From the NCBI GenBank assembly GCA_965153455.1, contig OZ234500.1:16243579-16307578 (forward strand): 64,000 nt of DNA, read 5' to 3'. The notes beneath the pieces are model-generated. The model saw only the letters and a program-made list of their open reading frames with translations, was not told the DNA's origin and did no database searches. The position numbers and the translations under genes are program-made. Positions 38,492 to 49,716 of the stretch are shown here, one piece after another. Source of the DNA: Sphagnum compactum. Lineage: Eukaryota; Bryophyta; Sphagnopsida; Sphagnales. Every line of letters starts with the position of its first letter. The stretch's first letter is position 1.

Positions 38492-40075
38492 CTAAAAGAA
38501 AGTGGAGGCCACAGGTTGCTGAAGTCCTAAGGATTTTGTATCTATACCCCCTTCTCGCACCAGTGCCACTCGACCTGTTCTTGCCACCTCTAAGATACCG
38601 AAAGGCTCAAGTAAGCGCTGCAGTGCAGCCATTTTCTCAAGATCTCCCGTGAGTTCCAGAGTGATGGTGCGATTGGACAGATCCACAGGCTTGGCACGAA
38701 AAATGGTGGCCACATCCAGGATATCTCGGCGCACATTCATGGGTGCTGCCACTTTGATGAGCATGAGCTCTCTCTCTGCAAAAGGCAGATGTGTGATGTC
38801 TTGCACCTGAAGGACATCAATAAGCTTCATAAGTTGACTTAGCAGTTTGCTGATGGATTCATCAGTCCCAGGGACAACTGTCAAAATCCGGGATATCCCC
38901 TCACTCTCAGCAGGCCCAACAGCCAGGCTCTGTATGTTGTAACCTCGACGAGCAAAAACCCCAGTAATACGGTTAAGCACCCCGGGTGCATCGTTCACCA
39001 AAAGAGAAAGTGTATGTGATTTGAAGCCACTTGGATCATCATCTTCCAGACCTCCCCAATGGGCATCCAGGATTTGATGGTACCAAACCCCATCTTCATC
39101 TGGTTCCACTGCATATACATCACCATTTGGCGGCCGATCATAACTGTGAGGCGCAGGATACAAGGCCTCAATCTCATCCACTCGAGAAGGCTTCAATAAT
39201 TCTTGCTCATCCTCTTGTGCCAATGAAGAACTGTCCTTTCCTGCTGTAGCATTTTGCTGCACTGCAATAGTTTGCTGTCCGGATTTTTCTCGCCTCAATG
39301 CAATCTTCCCTGTGCGGGCCAGTTCTTTGATGCCAAATTTACTCATTGTGCATTGAATAGCTGCAATCTTGCCTGGATCTCCTGTAACCTCAATGGTGAG
39401 GGACTCCTCAGCAACATCCACCACCCTTGCTCTGAAGATTTGTACCAACCCTAGTACCTCAGTACGTTGCTCAGGGTTTACATTGACCTTGAGAAGCATG
39501 AGCTCTCTTTCAACTCGGGGCACGGCCGACAAATCTGCCACCTGTTGCACATTGACAAGCTTGTAGAGCTGCTTCATTACCTGCTGCAGCACTCTGTCTG
39601 TCCCTGACACCACAATGGTGAACAAAGCCTTGTCCTTGTTCAGTCCCACAGCAAGCGACTCGATATTGTACCCACGACGTGCAAACACCCCTGCTATCTT
39701 GTTGATCATCCCGCTCTCATCGCCCACAAAAACCGACACTGTGTATCGCCTCACCCAGGGGACAGCCCTCGGAGGTGCGACATCGGGGATACGAGAAGGA
39801 AACAAGGCGGCTTCCTCCACGGCACACCGAAATCCTTCCTTCCTCTTCTTCTTCTTCTTCCTCCGCCACGCTTCCTCCTTTTGCCAAACGTGCACACTCC
39901 CCTTCTTGCTTCCACATCCTTCCAAACCTCCTGTTGCAAAACCCTCTCTTCTCCTCGAAGTCAGACAACAGTTTGTGCGGCGACTGGTTTGGGAAACTGC
40001 TGCAATGGCGTCAACAGTACCGCTGAGTACTGACGAGCCCAGAGCGTGCTGACTGAGCTTGGTGCACAGAGCCAT
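38492..40075 (-). CDS. Acetolactate synthase regulatory (small) subunit, plastid
   Basis: This is the regulatory partner of acetolactate synthase, the first enzyme of Val/Leu/Ile synthesis in plastids; in plants it raises activity and gives feedback control by branched-chain amino acids. The ATG at 40075-40073 has ideal context (gccgccATGG). The 527-residue product has a Ser/Arg/Lys-rich transit region (about 1-100). Two copies of the ACT plus C-terminal module follow, at about 109-262 and 353-508, each with the [14 protein letters not shown] signature and an ERELMLxKV strand. The double module is typical of plant subunits, and the length fits (usually about 480-500) with a long transit peptide. 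There are no introns, whereas seed-plant genes I know of are multi-exon; a retrocopy is possible. The frame stays open 29 codons upstream without an ATG. Confidence 0.95.
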   Translation of the reverse strand: MALCTKLSQHALGSSVLSGTVDAIAAVSQTSRRTNCCLTSRRREGFATGGLEGCGSKKGSVHVWQKEEAWRRKKKKKRKEGFRCAVEEAALFPSRIPDVAPPRAVPWVRRYTVSVFVGDESGMINKIAGVFARRGYNIESLAVGLNKDKALFTIVVSGTDRVLQQVMKQLYKLVNVQQVADLSAVPRVERELMLLKVNVNPEQRTEVLGLVQIFRARVVDVAEESLTIEVTGDPGKIAAIQCTMSKFGIKELARTGKIALRREKSGQQTIAVQQNATAGKDSSSLAQEDEQELLKPSRVDEIEALYPAPHSYDRPPNGDVYAVEPDEDGVWYHQILDAHWGGLEDDDPSGFKSHTLSLLVNDAPGVLNRITGVFARRGYNIQSLAVGPAESEGISRILTVVPGTDESISKLLSQLMKLIDVLQVQDITHLPFAERELMLIKVAAPMNVRRDILDVATIFRAKPVDLSNRTITLELTGDLEKMAALQRLLEPFGILEVARTGRVALVREGGIDTKSLGLQQPVASTFF

Positions 40076-40163
40076 GGCGGCAGCAGATCTAGGACCACCG
40101 CCAAAGTAGAGATAACAGGCCGTGTGGCAGCAATGGAAAGAGCTTAAGCCCTTTGTTCGCAAT

Positions 40164-40284
40164 TCTCCAAACCCTAACCCTAATTAATAGAATTTATTTC
40201 TTGAATAAGAAGAAATTGCTCTCCAACCCTAACCCTAATCCTAGTTAATAGAATTTATTTCTTGAATAAGGAGAAATTGCTCTA
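40164..40284 (-). promoter_or_regulatory. Duplicated telo-box leader of the ALS subunit gene
   Basis: Two tandem copies, about 57 and 63 bp, each contain ccaaccctaaccctaat-type telo-box words followed by gaatttatttcttgaataag. They sit 90-210 bp upstream of the ATG, in the likely promoter or leader. Telo-boxes are common in plant promoters of housekeeping genes. Confidence 0.5.
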
Positions 40285-43200
40285 CTGTTTGAGGGCTTTA
40301 TAATTTATTTATTTATTTATAATTGCCTGTCAAATGAAAGATATGAAAAATATTGTCAATGTTTTTTTTCCCTTTCACTTTGAAAAGAAAATAATAATAA
40401 TAATAATACCTATCAAGTGAAAAGCAAAAATGAAAATGTGCCTAGCACATGAAAGGCAAGAATTACAAAGTGCACAAGTGATGTGCAAGAATCCTTTTGG
40501 TAATAAATACCAAGCTATTACACATTGAATTGTTAGTTTATTCAAGATAACTATGGAAACAAATTTAGATCATAAAACTCAGCAATCCCATTGACCTGAA
40601 AAAATTCGAAAAAAATTGGCCTACACAAAACCCTATTTTATTGAATTTTGAAAATAATGATTCCTTTCTACCATTTGCATTGATCCTCTAAAATTCTCAC
40701 AAACCCACCAAACCTTATTCCACATTTAATTATTAGTTCAGTCAAGAGAACCAAGAAAAAAATTTAAACCACCAAATCTAACAATTTCAACATTGTTTTT
40801 GCACACCTAGACACAAACCTATCCAACACCCTTTGTATATCTATTTAATACACATTAATATTATAGTCCTTGTTTCAATACAGATAACCTTAATAATATT
40901 GCTTGTCAAATGAAAGGCATGTTTAAAATTTTGCATGTCACCATGATACGTAAAAATAAATAAACTTTGGCTCTGTGTTACTTCATTTTACCAATGACAA
41001 TGAATCCTTTTTTTAAAAAGGATATATATGTCATATCACTTTACTAATGACAATGAATTGTATTTTTAAAAAGATATATATGTCATATCAGTTCATATTT
41101 TGGGAAGGGAAAGTTGCATATGTTGTTTACAAAGTTTTGTAGATTTGTTCGCATTTGTGTCAAAACATATTGAGGTTTTTTGGGATCAAATCCAAACACA
41201 ATGTCAGTTGCATATGTTGTTGTGAAAACATCACATGATAAGTTGTTTATTTGTTGCATTACATTTGCATGTGTATTTAACAAGTTGTTCACATTTATAA
41301 GTTTGCATAATAATTGGACTGTGTCACTAGGCAATTTTTTTGTCCTTTTGTGGGGAGATATGAGAAGTTTTTGAGTACCCTCCTTTTGACCATTAGCTTT
41401 TTGTAATGGTTGTTTCCTAGGATCACATTGGTTAACTCCTTGAAGAGGATCACTTTGTAAGGTGTTAACTTCCATTGGGGAAGGTATCACTTCCCATTTT
41501 ACTTTCTAACATGAGAAAGTTAAATGACTCCTATAAGCTTACACAGTGAGCCCAGAGATATCACTTTTATTACAATCTTGAAGCCAGGATCTCAACTATA
41601 CGTTCAGGCAAGAATTCCCCTTTTGACTAGTCTCATTATCTATACCTAACTTTCAGTCAATTTGAACAATACCATTTTTCTTACACTTCATAGCAATAAC
41701 AATCACAAAAGCCACATTTGAAGTATATTCTAACTACCCATTTAAATCCTTCAACTTCCCATGAGCCTTCTTTGCAAATTTCCTAACTGTCACATCCTAC
41801 TCAATGAATCTAGAGACAACACACTAAATTCCGCACAACTAGCAATGGAGCATTGAATTGCAAGAAATAGTTTTCTTCCAACTTCATCCAACACGTTTGG
41901 TTGGGTGGTTGCAAGGTAGGGTGGCTCACTTTTTGCGTCACAATCCAATTTTTTGGAGATTGGCATACATTTACATGCTATTAACATGGCATTAAAAAAA
42001 AATCCAAATTTGTGACTAAATTTAGATTTTCAACTTGAAAAAGAAAACATCTATAAAAGAAAATTGCAACATATATTCACCAAATATATAATAATGGATT
42101 TTTGAAGTTGAAAAATATGGACTAGTCTGTTGTTTGTGCCTCTATATACATGCATTTTTGTGTATGAATTTTATTTGAGATATATTATTAGGGACTCAAC
42201 ATATGACATGTTAAAACAAAAAGAACATATGCGCAAAAAAATTGCTAGAAAAAAATTAACCAAAAAACAATTATGGACTTTTGAATGGCTTAAAATGAGC
42301 CATATTTTCATAAGTCCATAACATAATCATTTTTGGGTGGATTTTAGTTTTTATTTTCTTAACGGGACATTAAAGAATTGTTTAAAATGTCTTATTTTCA
42401 TATGGGCTTTTTAGTTCATGAACCCCCATGCAATTCCCCACTAAATTAATGATATCAAAATAGACTATCATTTTAACACTATCGTATAGACTTTTAAGGA
42501 ATGGAGCATTTGTCGAAAATGAGCCACCTTAGAGTGCATACACTTGGCTACCTTTTCTTGCATAAGTTTTATCTCCCATTTGCAAGTAGTTTCTCGTTTA
42601 TAAACTAATATTTGTCTGAAGGAGTTGCAAGGGAAGAATTACTTATCACCTTGCTAAGTCTTTGTGAGGTCAACTTCTAATCATCCTTCTAAATCTCACC
42701 CACTATTATTGGTCCTTCATAAATTCCATCAAGATATCTGCAAGTAAATATCAATGAACACATATTTTAACATTATCTGCATTAGATTACAACTTACAAA
42801 ACTTCTTTCCAACTACCTCTCCATTCATAAAATTCAAAACATTAGCGATCAAAAGACTCCAACACACCACCATCCTAAAGACTCATCAAATAATTTCTGT
42901 GTTTCCAGTCACCTCCATTACTTTCTTCTAGGAACAATTCTTTCTAATCAAAATGTCCTTCTGAAATTACTTTCGCAATGTGACATTTTGTCAACACCAA
43001 ATTCCATGTTCTATTCAAATTGCAAAAGCTTGCTTGAATGATGTTATTCAATGTACTCATTTTCAAGATAAAGCAATTTCATTCCAATGTTGCAAGCAAA
43101 CTATAATTGCTTTGAAACTTTTTAAGATTCTTGTGTGGCATGCACCCATTGCAACAAATAGTCTCAAACATGCACAAAACTTTGATGAAATTTGAACTTC

Positions 43201-43591
43201 AAGGCGACAGTCACAATAAGTGAACCACCTCTGCATTCAACATAAGACATGAACTTGATCTTTGGAGGGGGAAAAGGCATCAACTTCCAAGCAAATTGTG
43301 TAAGTAAGGTAGCAAGTACGTTACATATTTGGCTTATACACAGACATGCCTAACCTCCTCCATCCTCTATCCAACAATGTTGAATTCCATTATAATCACT
43401 TAGATGGGTACAAGAGGATAAGCAAAAACAAGGATGTTAAATTGTGATCAAAGCCCAATGAATTACAACGGTGTGTTGTAATTCAAACTTTACAACAGTC
43501 TCTCATTTCTTACACAAGTTTTTGTAATTCATTTACACCTTTACAATAGTCTTTCATTTCCTACACAAACTGAACATAGTTATGACATTCT
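40285..43591. other. AT-rich gene-poor DNA
   Basis: Frames at 41,083-41,490 (-), 42,754-43,041 and 42,980-43,195 (+) have no motif I recognise and lie in AT-rich sequence. TTTA and AAT microsatellites lie near 40,303-40,320 and 40,390-40,406. Confidence 0.45.
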
Positions 43592-43702
43592 TAGTGCGGG
43601 AATGTTATGGAAGCCCAAAGAAGCAAGAATTTTAAAGAATTTTATAGATCAACCGGTGAACATTCGGTAAACATTCGTGGGCATGTTAGGCTTACATTAT
43701 TA

Positions 43703-43920
43703 GGCTTATATCCTGGATGGACAAATCAGCCTATCCTAGCTTTACCATCAAGCAGATTCGGTAGGACAGCAAATACCAATGAAGTCACTCTCTAGCAAAT
43801 GCTGAACGAATCTTCCTCAAGCTTTTATATTGTTGATCAACTTTAAAACATTATCAGACTTCTATCCTGGATGGAAAAATCAGCCTGTCCTCACTTTACC
43901 ACCAAGCATATTCGGCATCA
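43703..43920. repeat. Subterminal direct repeat of hAT copy 1
   Basis: Two copies of a 55-60 bp block (atcctggatgg, aaatcagcct, tcct, ctttacca, caagca, attcgg) lie about 155 bp apart. Such subterminal repeats usually serve transposase binding in hAT elements. Confidence 0.5.
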
Positions 43921-44135
43921 TACCACCCAAAAAGATTTTAAAAACAAATGCATGCAGTCAAGCCCTCCATCAGAACTAGTTGAGCTGCATACCAGATCTG
44001 ATTAGATTGCACAAACTAGAAAAAGTTTTGACCTGACTGCAAAATCTAATAGCTTTTAAACTTTCTTGAGCTCCAGCACACTAGATTCACCAAAAAAAGG
44101 ACACAATCCAATATTTTGCCAAGCTCACCCGTGCT

Positions 44136-46048
44136 TCACTCTTCCTCCAATTCCTCCTCTCCGCTGTCCCATGCCACCATCTGCTCCTCATACTCGATGT
44201 TGTTCACCTTGCTGATCAGACGCAGGTTAGAGAACACCTCCACCAGATCGTTTGCCCTGTCTGGTCGCAGACGATTGCGCTTTTTGTTGTGGATAAAGTC
44301 GTAGGTGCTCCAGTTTTTCTCGCATGCAGACGCGCATGAGATCTAGCTTAGCACCTTCTGCGCCACGCTCTGCAGCTCGGGGCACTCTCAGCCAAATTCC
44401 ACCCACCACTTCCAGCCTGGCAACTTCTTAGCACTTGCCTTGACGAACGGGCGGCCAAACTCTCCCTCCGAGTTCCTGTACTTAGCTAGCTGTTCGATTG
44501 CCTTGACCTGATCCTCAACGTCAGGCAGAAGCTTCTCAACAATGTTGTGAAACCCTCGCATCACTTCTACGTTGCTATGCTGCCCATTACCTGGAGACTG
44601 ATACTCCGGGTCAAGAACATACCTAGCGGCATGCATGTCGCTGTGCAACATCTCCCAATGCTTCTCCCATATTGCATGCACCTGTGCATACTTCTGAGCA
44701 GAGACCTTGATCCCAGGACAGTACTCCGAGGTGCCGTCCCTCAGGGCCTCCAGTTCCTGTCCGCAATTGAACATTGCCACATAGACCTTTCCTGCGATTG
44801 GCACCCCCCGATCGCACTCCCGCAGCAGAGCCACCGTCCCCTTTGTCAATGCTAGCACCTTTTCCAGGTTCTTCCAGAATCCGCTCCGCAAGACACAGTC
44901 CCTCACTTCGTCCTCGTCATCCGAATGATTGGACTTCCTGTTCCACTCCCTCCACTCCCGGCCGACAACCAGCTCTTGCAACGCCTCTCTCACCTCTAGC
45001 ATGCGGTCCAGCATGATGAAGTTGGTGGCAAAACGTGTGTCCGCCGGCTTCAGCAAATCCAACGCAGACTTCCCGCGAAATAGCGCCTGACTCTGGTGGT
45101 GATTTGTGATGAATTTCACCACCGCCTTTGCCTCTGCAACCACCTCTGCAGCCCATGGCAGCTTCCCCACATCTTCAAGGAGCAGGTCCAGACAATGTGG
45201 GGTGCACGACGTCCATGTTATCCAAGAGAACTTTTGCTCAACCAGCCTGCCAGCAGCTTTGCAGACTCCCGCACTGTTTGTAACAACTTGGATGACGTTG
45301 TCTGCACCAACCTCCTGGATGCAATCAATCAACTGTCCAGCAATATAAGCAGCGTCCTTTGTTTCACCCCCCGTATCAACCGCCTTGAGGAACATTTCCC
45401 CCTTCGAAAAGACACGAGCATATTTAACAAAGGGCGCCTACGCACATCAGACCACCCGTCACTGGTAATCGTTGCCCCTGTCAGCTGAAGATACTCTTGG
45501 AAGGAGGCCAAGCCATCCCGACAGACCTGTTTCTCACGCTCCTGAATGGTTGTTCGCAGCCTGTCCACAGAAGGAGGCCCTGGATATGACTCCCCAAAGC
45601 TTGCTGTTGCTGCCACAGCTGCCTTGAAGTGAGGATCCTTTGCTAAACGGAAAGAGAGCCCATTGGCATAAAATGCTCGACCCCAAAGCTGGTCAACCTT
45701 CGAGCAATCCTGCTTGGAGAAGGCAGCCTTCAAGGTGCTTTGCTTCTTAGGATTGACAGCCTCCCCACTGGACAGCTTGTCAAGCTGCTCAACCTTCCGC
45801 TTCTTGAACTCCTTTTCCTTCTTTTCCTTCTCCAGCTCCTCAAACTGGTGTGTAACCACCGGGGGGACTTTGTCACAAGCTCGCACACCAGATCCAGTCC
45901 ACCCTAGAAGATGTGCACGAATCCTGGTTGCTGTGGCGGTGAAGACAAGTTCACAGTACTTGCATTTGACCTTAGTGCTTTCCCCAGGGGTCTTGGGTTC
46001 CTCCTGCTGGACAACGTGGGCATGCTCTGGTCCCTTTTCCTTGACCAT
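44136..46048 (-). pseudogene. hAT transposase, broken (copy 1)
   Basis: The ATG at 46048 has ideal context (gccgccATGG). Domain order: BED zinc finger (CKYC ... HLLG ... C within the first 65 codons), DUF659 region (ITSDGWSD, then QVVTNSAGV and CTPHCLDLLLED), and a C-terminal hAT region ending in an acidic tail with stop at 44138-44136. There are three lesions. One is a one-base frameshift between about 45,397 and 45,422 within DUF659. The second is a TGA at 44390-44388 where the frame continues into clearly related sequence. The third is an in-frame TAG at 44345-44343. Copy 2 has the same three. The product as written cannot be full length, so movement would need a transposase from elsewhere. 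Confidence 0.85.
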
Positions 46049-46887
46049 GGCGGCTGTCAGAGTTACACAACTTTGGAGCAAGCAAAACCAATGAAGAGTG
46101 TTGGAGCAGCGTACTCATCAGAAAAGAATTGAGAAGAGCCAAGGTTTTCTTTTCTTTTGTCAGAGAGATCACCCTCCAACCAGCACACAAACTATCTCCC
46201 CATCCTCCAGTTTAATGTTGCCCTGTTCATGAAAAAATTGTTAACTTCAGAAACAGGTCTTGTCCTCCTCTCACATGAGACATATGCAAACCTACCAACA
46301 TGATGCACAAGACTTAGAGATCTTGAACACCTGAAACACCTGAGCAACAAAAGTGATGACAGTATAACAACAAACTCACAATATGAAACTCAAGTGCCAT
46401 GGCTTCTGCTCACCCTCCTCAGAAACCACTGCACTCAGGATCCAAATTGCAAAGTCCCCATGGAGCTTTTGGGGCTTCATCAACTCTTTCAATTCATTTC
46501 TTGCAACATTCCATGCCTGTGCCTGAACAAGCGCACACACACACACACACATTTCCACTGCCCTCAGACAACAACCAATCCCCAATAGTCTTCCTCGTAT
46601 CAGTTCATATACAAGGACGTTTGTTCTTGATTTGACAAGAACAAGAAACATTTGCATTTTCGCTGACAAAATCTGCTACAAAAAAGCAAGAAAAACAACA
46701 ACAACAACAACAAGAGGTAGAGTGGCACAAGTACATGTGTACCCTGTGCTTGATTGCCTTTCTGGTCCTGGCCTGGATACTGCAACAATATAGGTACAAA
46801 AATTAGGGATCTCTTGCTCTCTACATAATCACACACACATTGGGGCAAGAAGAAAAATCTGGAAAGCATTTCATGGCTCAGTGAAGA

Positions 46888-48821
46888 AGTACTACTACTG
46901 CTAGTTCTAATCCTTCCTCCCAAGAATCTGCTCTTCTTGATGATAGATTCGTGGAGAAACTAGAATCTGTCTGCAAACGGCAGATAGATCTTGACAAAAG
47001 AGCCAGCAAGGAAGAAAACACAAACAAACTTTCAGTTGCATCATCTGCATTTTACCTTGTGCAATTTCTCTGTGACATAGATCTCTCTAGTCTGGTTTTG
47101 GCCATTATCCACAATCCATCTGCAGTTTTTCACACAGAGAGATTTGTGAGAGATTTGAGAAAAGATTTGTGTAAGTGAAGGTCAAGTTTGCCTTCACGTA
47201 TAAAGGATACAAAGCAGCAGTGGCAAACAAAAGAGACAAGTCCACCAAGCAGCAATTGGCAGAGGGAATCAGGGTGGCAGCAGCAGAGGAGTCTGATGCG
47301 GCAGCAGCATCAATCTCTTCAGATGGATCAATCTCTCCATTGTCAGAAGATCAATGCAATGATGGTTTCTCTGGTTCCATCTCCCCATTGTCAGAAGATC
47401 CATGCCATGGCGGCTTCTCTGGTTCAATCTCTCCATTGTCAGAAGAAGAAGATTCATGCAATGATGGCTTCTCTGGTGATAAGGAAGCTGACATTACAAC
47501 ACAAAGTAGATTCAAGCTTGCCTCTGGGGAGTTGACCTACTTCAGACCAGAGTTGTTGAGTGTTGTCATTCAGTCCAATACACTTGAGCAATCGGTATCC
47601 ACAAGAGCAAGCACCTGTAGCAAGTGTGCACAATTCTCTGACAGTGTACGAGATCCAAATGGGTTAATTGATTCAGCAGGAGCAGCTCAATGTTCTGACA
47701 ACAATTACACAAATCCACATGTGGCTGCAAGACCTGAAGGAATTGCATATGCATATGATCATCATCATCCCTCTACATCTGGTGATGAGAAGGAGGCTCT
47801 TGTGAAATCTGACGCCCAGAAGAGGGTTCTGCATGAGCTGCTGCCCTCTTCTTCTCTTCATCATGGGATTGTTTGTGATGCACCTGAGGAGGAGGAGGAG
47901 GAGGATAGGTGAAATGGTAGTTCTAAGGATATGGAAGAGCGTCGTAAGAGTTTAGTAAGTGTTGCAAGAGCATCAAATACTCTGAAAATGAAATGGGGAG
48001 ACTTAGATGATGAAGATGTGGAACAGATACAACTTCCTGGAAATGCACATGACAAGTTTGATAATTTGCCAACTAATACTTCAGGACAAGATGTGAAGCA
48101 AGAAGAAGAAGTATACATGATCACGACTGCAGATGATGATGAATAATATTCTGAAGAAAATTTCTCTTTAAAGGAAAATGATGCAGTGGGATATAATTCT
48201 CAAGCAGGACTCACTCTACTGTCACTACTACACTGGCGAGATTCTCAGAAACTTTTGTTAACAGCAAATGCAGAAAAGTCACAGGTCCAAGGTATAACCT
48301 CCCTGCTTGCAAATGGTCATGATGGTCACGAATTCACATTGTTGCACAATGATGCAACAACGGAGGAGGATGAGAGATCTATTGGTTTGAGTGAGGTCAG
48401 GATGACCACAAATTTAGATAACACAAACAACAAGAAAGGTGTGAAACAACCTTCAGGAGTACTGAGACTTGACAATGAAGATGTGTCAAGATCACTTGCA
48501 GCGTTGGCTGAAGTTGCTTATGTCATGGCTCCTCAAAATCAAGCAAATGGAGGGGCAGCAGCAGCAGAAACAACTAGAAGAGGTGAACGTGCCATGAAAC
48601 AAGAAGATGATAGTGCAAAAAACACCACCATATATCTCCCTGTCTCCAGTGGTTTATGTACATCTCAAGCAGGTAACATAAGCATGATGCTGGAGTATGC
48701 ATCAGAGTCAGAATACACACCAAAATCCTCATCTGCTTGCTGCAGCCTGCTGTTTGCATTAGTGTTGTTTTCTGCACCCGGAGAAGAACCGTCGTCGTCG
48801 TCGTCGACGACGATTTCATGA
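46888..48821 (+). pseudogene. Gene-like frame captured in hAT copy 1
   Basis: Opposite to the transposase lies a first segment (46,888-47,170, with LDDRFVEKLESVCKRQIDLD) ending at a strong donor, GTAAGT, at 47,171. A long frame then runs 47,175-48,821, interrupted only by TGA at 47,910 and TAA at 48,144. It includes a 16-residue repeat (SISPLSEDQCNDGFSG, three units, 47,328-47,480), an acidic run, and a conserved-looking block (SVARASNTLKMKWGDLDDED, about 47,956-48,015). I do not recognise the protein. Balanced composition, Ser/Asp-rich tracts and a splice donor suggest a piece of a host gene picked up by the element; an accessory gene of the transposon is the alternative. Confidence 0.55.
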
Positions 48822-49440
48822 ACTCGTCGGACTCCTTCCCGGCTTCAATGGCGCAACGGATTGCTCTGATTCTTCTTCCCCTGATGACGAGTCCTCCTCC
48901 TCCTCCTCCTCAAAAGGCGCCACTAGAGAGGGCTCTGGAGACCGGGAGAAGAACTTCTTCACTCCATTCTCCGCGAGATGCACAACACAGTTTCTTGGAT
49001 GCGAGGATCTTCTTTCGCGAGTCTCTTCCACATTCAAGCCGCCGATGAACTCCAAGCACCAGCTGCAGGAGAATCTCATGCATTTGTTGCCTCGACCGAT
49101 GCTAAGTTACAGAATTGGAAGGATTGTCGAAAATAGTTTGCGATCTGTAAGGTACCTCGTTACATGAGGAGGTCGCCGGTAGATAATCTTTCCGTTGTCG
49201 AAGAGCAGCAGCCATGAACACTGGAGGAGGACGGACGGACGGCCCGCGCTGGGAGCCCTATAAGAACTACAACACCTCCTCAGACTCCTCCTTCTCAGGA
49301 AGAGTTTATTTGTAAACAAAACAAAAAAGCTGCAGTTTAGGTGAAGCAAAAGAAAGAAAGAAAAGAAAGTTCCAACTTGAGAGAGAGAATAGTAACCACC
49401 CCCAATAGGACAACTACAACAAGCTGCACCGCACTGCATT
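48822..49440. other. GC-rich inner arm of hAT copy 1
   Basis: This holds GTC and CTC triplet repeats (about 48,790-48,812 and 48,894-48,910) and frames on both strands. The one at 49,079-48,816 (-) has an acidic run and could be a leftover exon (HPRNCVVHLAENGVKKFF). It may be promoter or leader of the element, or more captured DNA. I cannot decide. Confidence 0.35.
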
Positions 49441-49483
49441 GGCGGCGCGGCCGGCAGGTATTAGCGGTAGCCTGACTCCTAGT

Positions 49484-49510
49484 GGTAACGGTCTGGCAGT
49501 AACCGTTACC
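49484..49510. repeat. Subterminal hairpin of hAT copy 1
   Basis: Perfect nine-base arms, ggtaacggt and accgttacc, flank a nine-base loop. The same hairpin is kept in copy 2 at 58,817-58,843 although the surrounding 230 bp has changed at about 12 sites, so it may be a binding site for transposase. Confidence 0.6.
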
Positions 49511-49636
49511 GTTCAGCACAGGCTGTCGCCGCGCGCGATGTCCAGCAAATGTTTCACGAATGTATGCCGAATGTTTTGACAAGGTGCTTTGCCACATAAA
49601 TTCGCAAATTTTAAAGTGCAAAATGACGAATGTCGT

Positions 49637-49685
49637 TACTGGGAATGATACATAGTTTTAGTCCTAAACCTATTCATGGTGTACA
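49637..49685 (+). repeat. Remnant of the 5' LTR of the Ty3/gypsy element
   Basis: About 49 bp (atacatagtttt, gtcctaaacc, ttcatggtgtaca) match the end of the 3' LTR at about 56,010-56,058. The remaining roughly 660 bp of the LTR are absent: the match stops at the end of hAT copy 1, and the DNA left of hAT copy 1 does not continue the LTR. Confidence 0.7.
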
Positions 49686-49691
49686 TCTTTT

Positions 49692-49716
49692 TGGTTCCGT
49701 AACCGGGACCCGAATC
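49692..49716 (+). promoter_or_regulatory. Primer-binding site, tRNA-Glu type
   Basis: The sequence starting TGGTTCCGTAACCGGGAC lies six bases past the LTR end. Its reverse complement ends ACGGAACCA and places T-loop bases at the right distance from CCA. Against the 3' end of plant tRNA-Glu as I recall it, about 21 of 25 positions agree. This marks the start of minus-strand DNA synthesis in the element. Confidence 0.65.

Larger units (their letters stand above)
43592..49636 (-). mobile_element. hAT element copy 1 (left end provisional)
   Basis: The right end is defined by alignment with copy 2: the match stops at 49,636 (reading inward cagtaacgacattcg). The left end near 43,592 (tagtgcggg) is a guess from a TAGT start, ACATTCG subterminal words at 43,658-43,677 like those at 49,530-49,580, and a subterminal direct repeat (ctggatggacaaatcagcct at about 43,710 and a variant at about 43,869). 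The 8-bp sequence outside the right end is ggaatgat; no matching copy was found on the left, so the target duplication is unproven. The transposase is on the minus strand and a captured gene-like frame on the plus strand. Confidence 0.75.

Noticed and set aside
39717-40052. Frames of 62-145 codons overlapping the ALS subunit transit region
   Set aside because: They arise from the GC-rich coding strand and a CTT repeat. The ACT-domain frame is the clear gene.
45397-45422. Programmed -1 frameshift in the hAT transposase
   Set aside because: The GGGGGAAA run is suggestive but not a proper slippery heptamer in the incoming frame. With two later stops also present, simple damage is the better reading.
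46376-46923. Minus-strand frames between transposase and captured gene in hAT copy 1
   Set aside because: They are low in complexity (Leu/Phe/Cys runs from CAA and GT repeats) with no motif.
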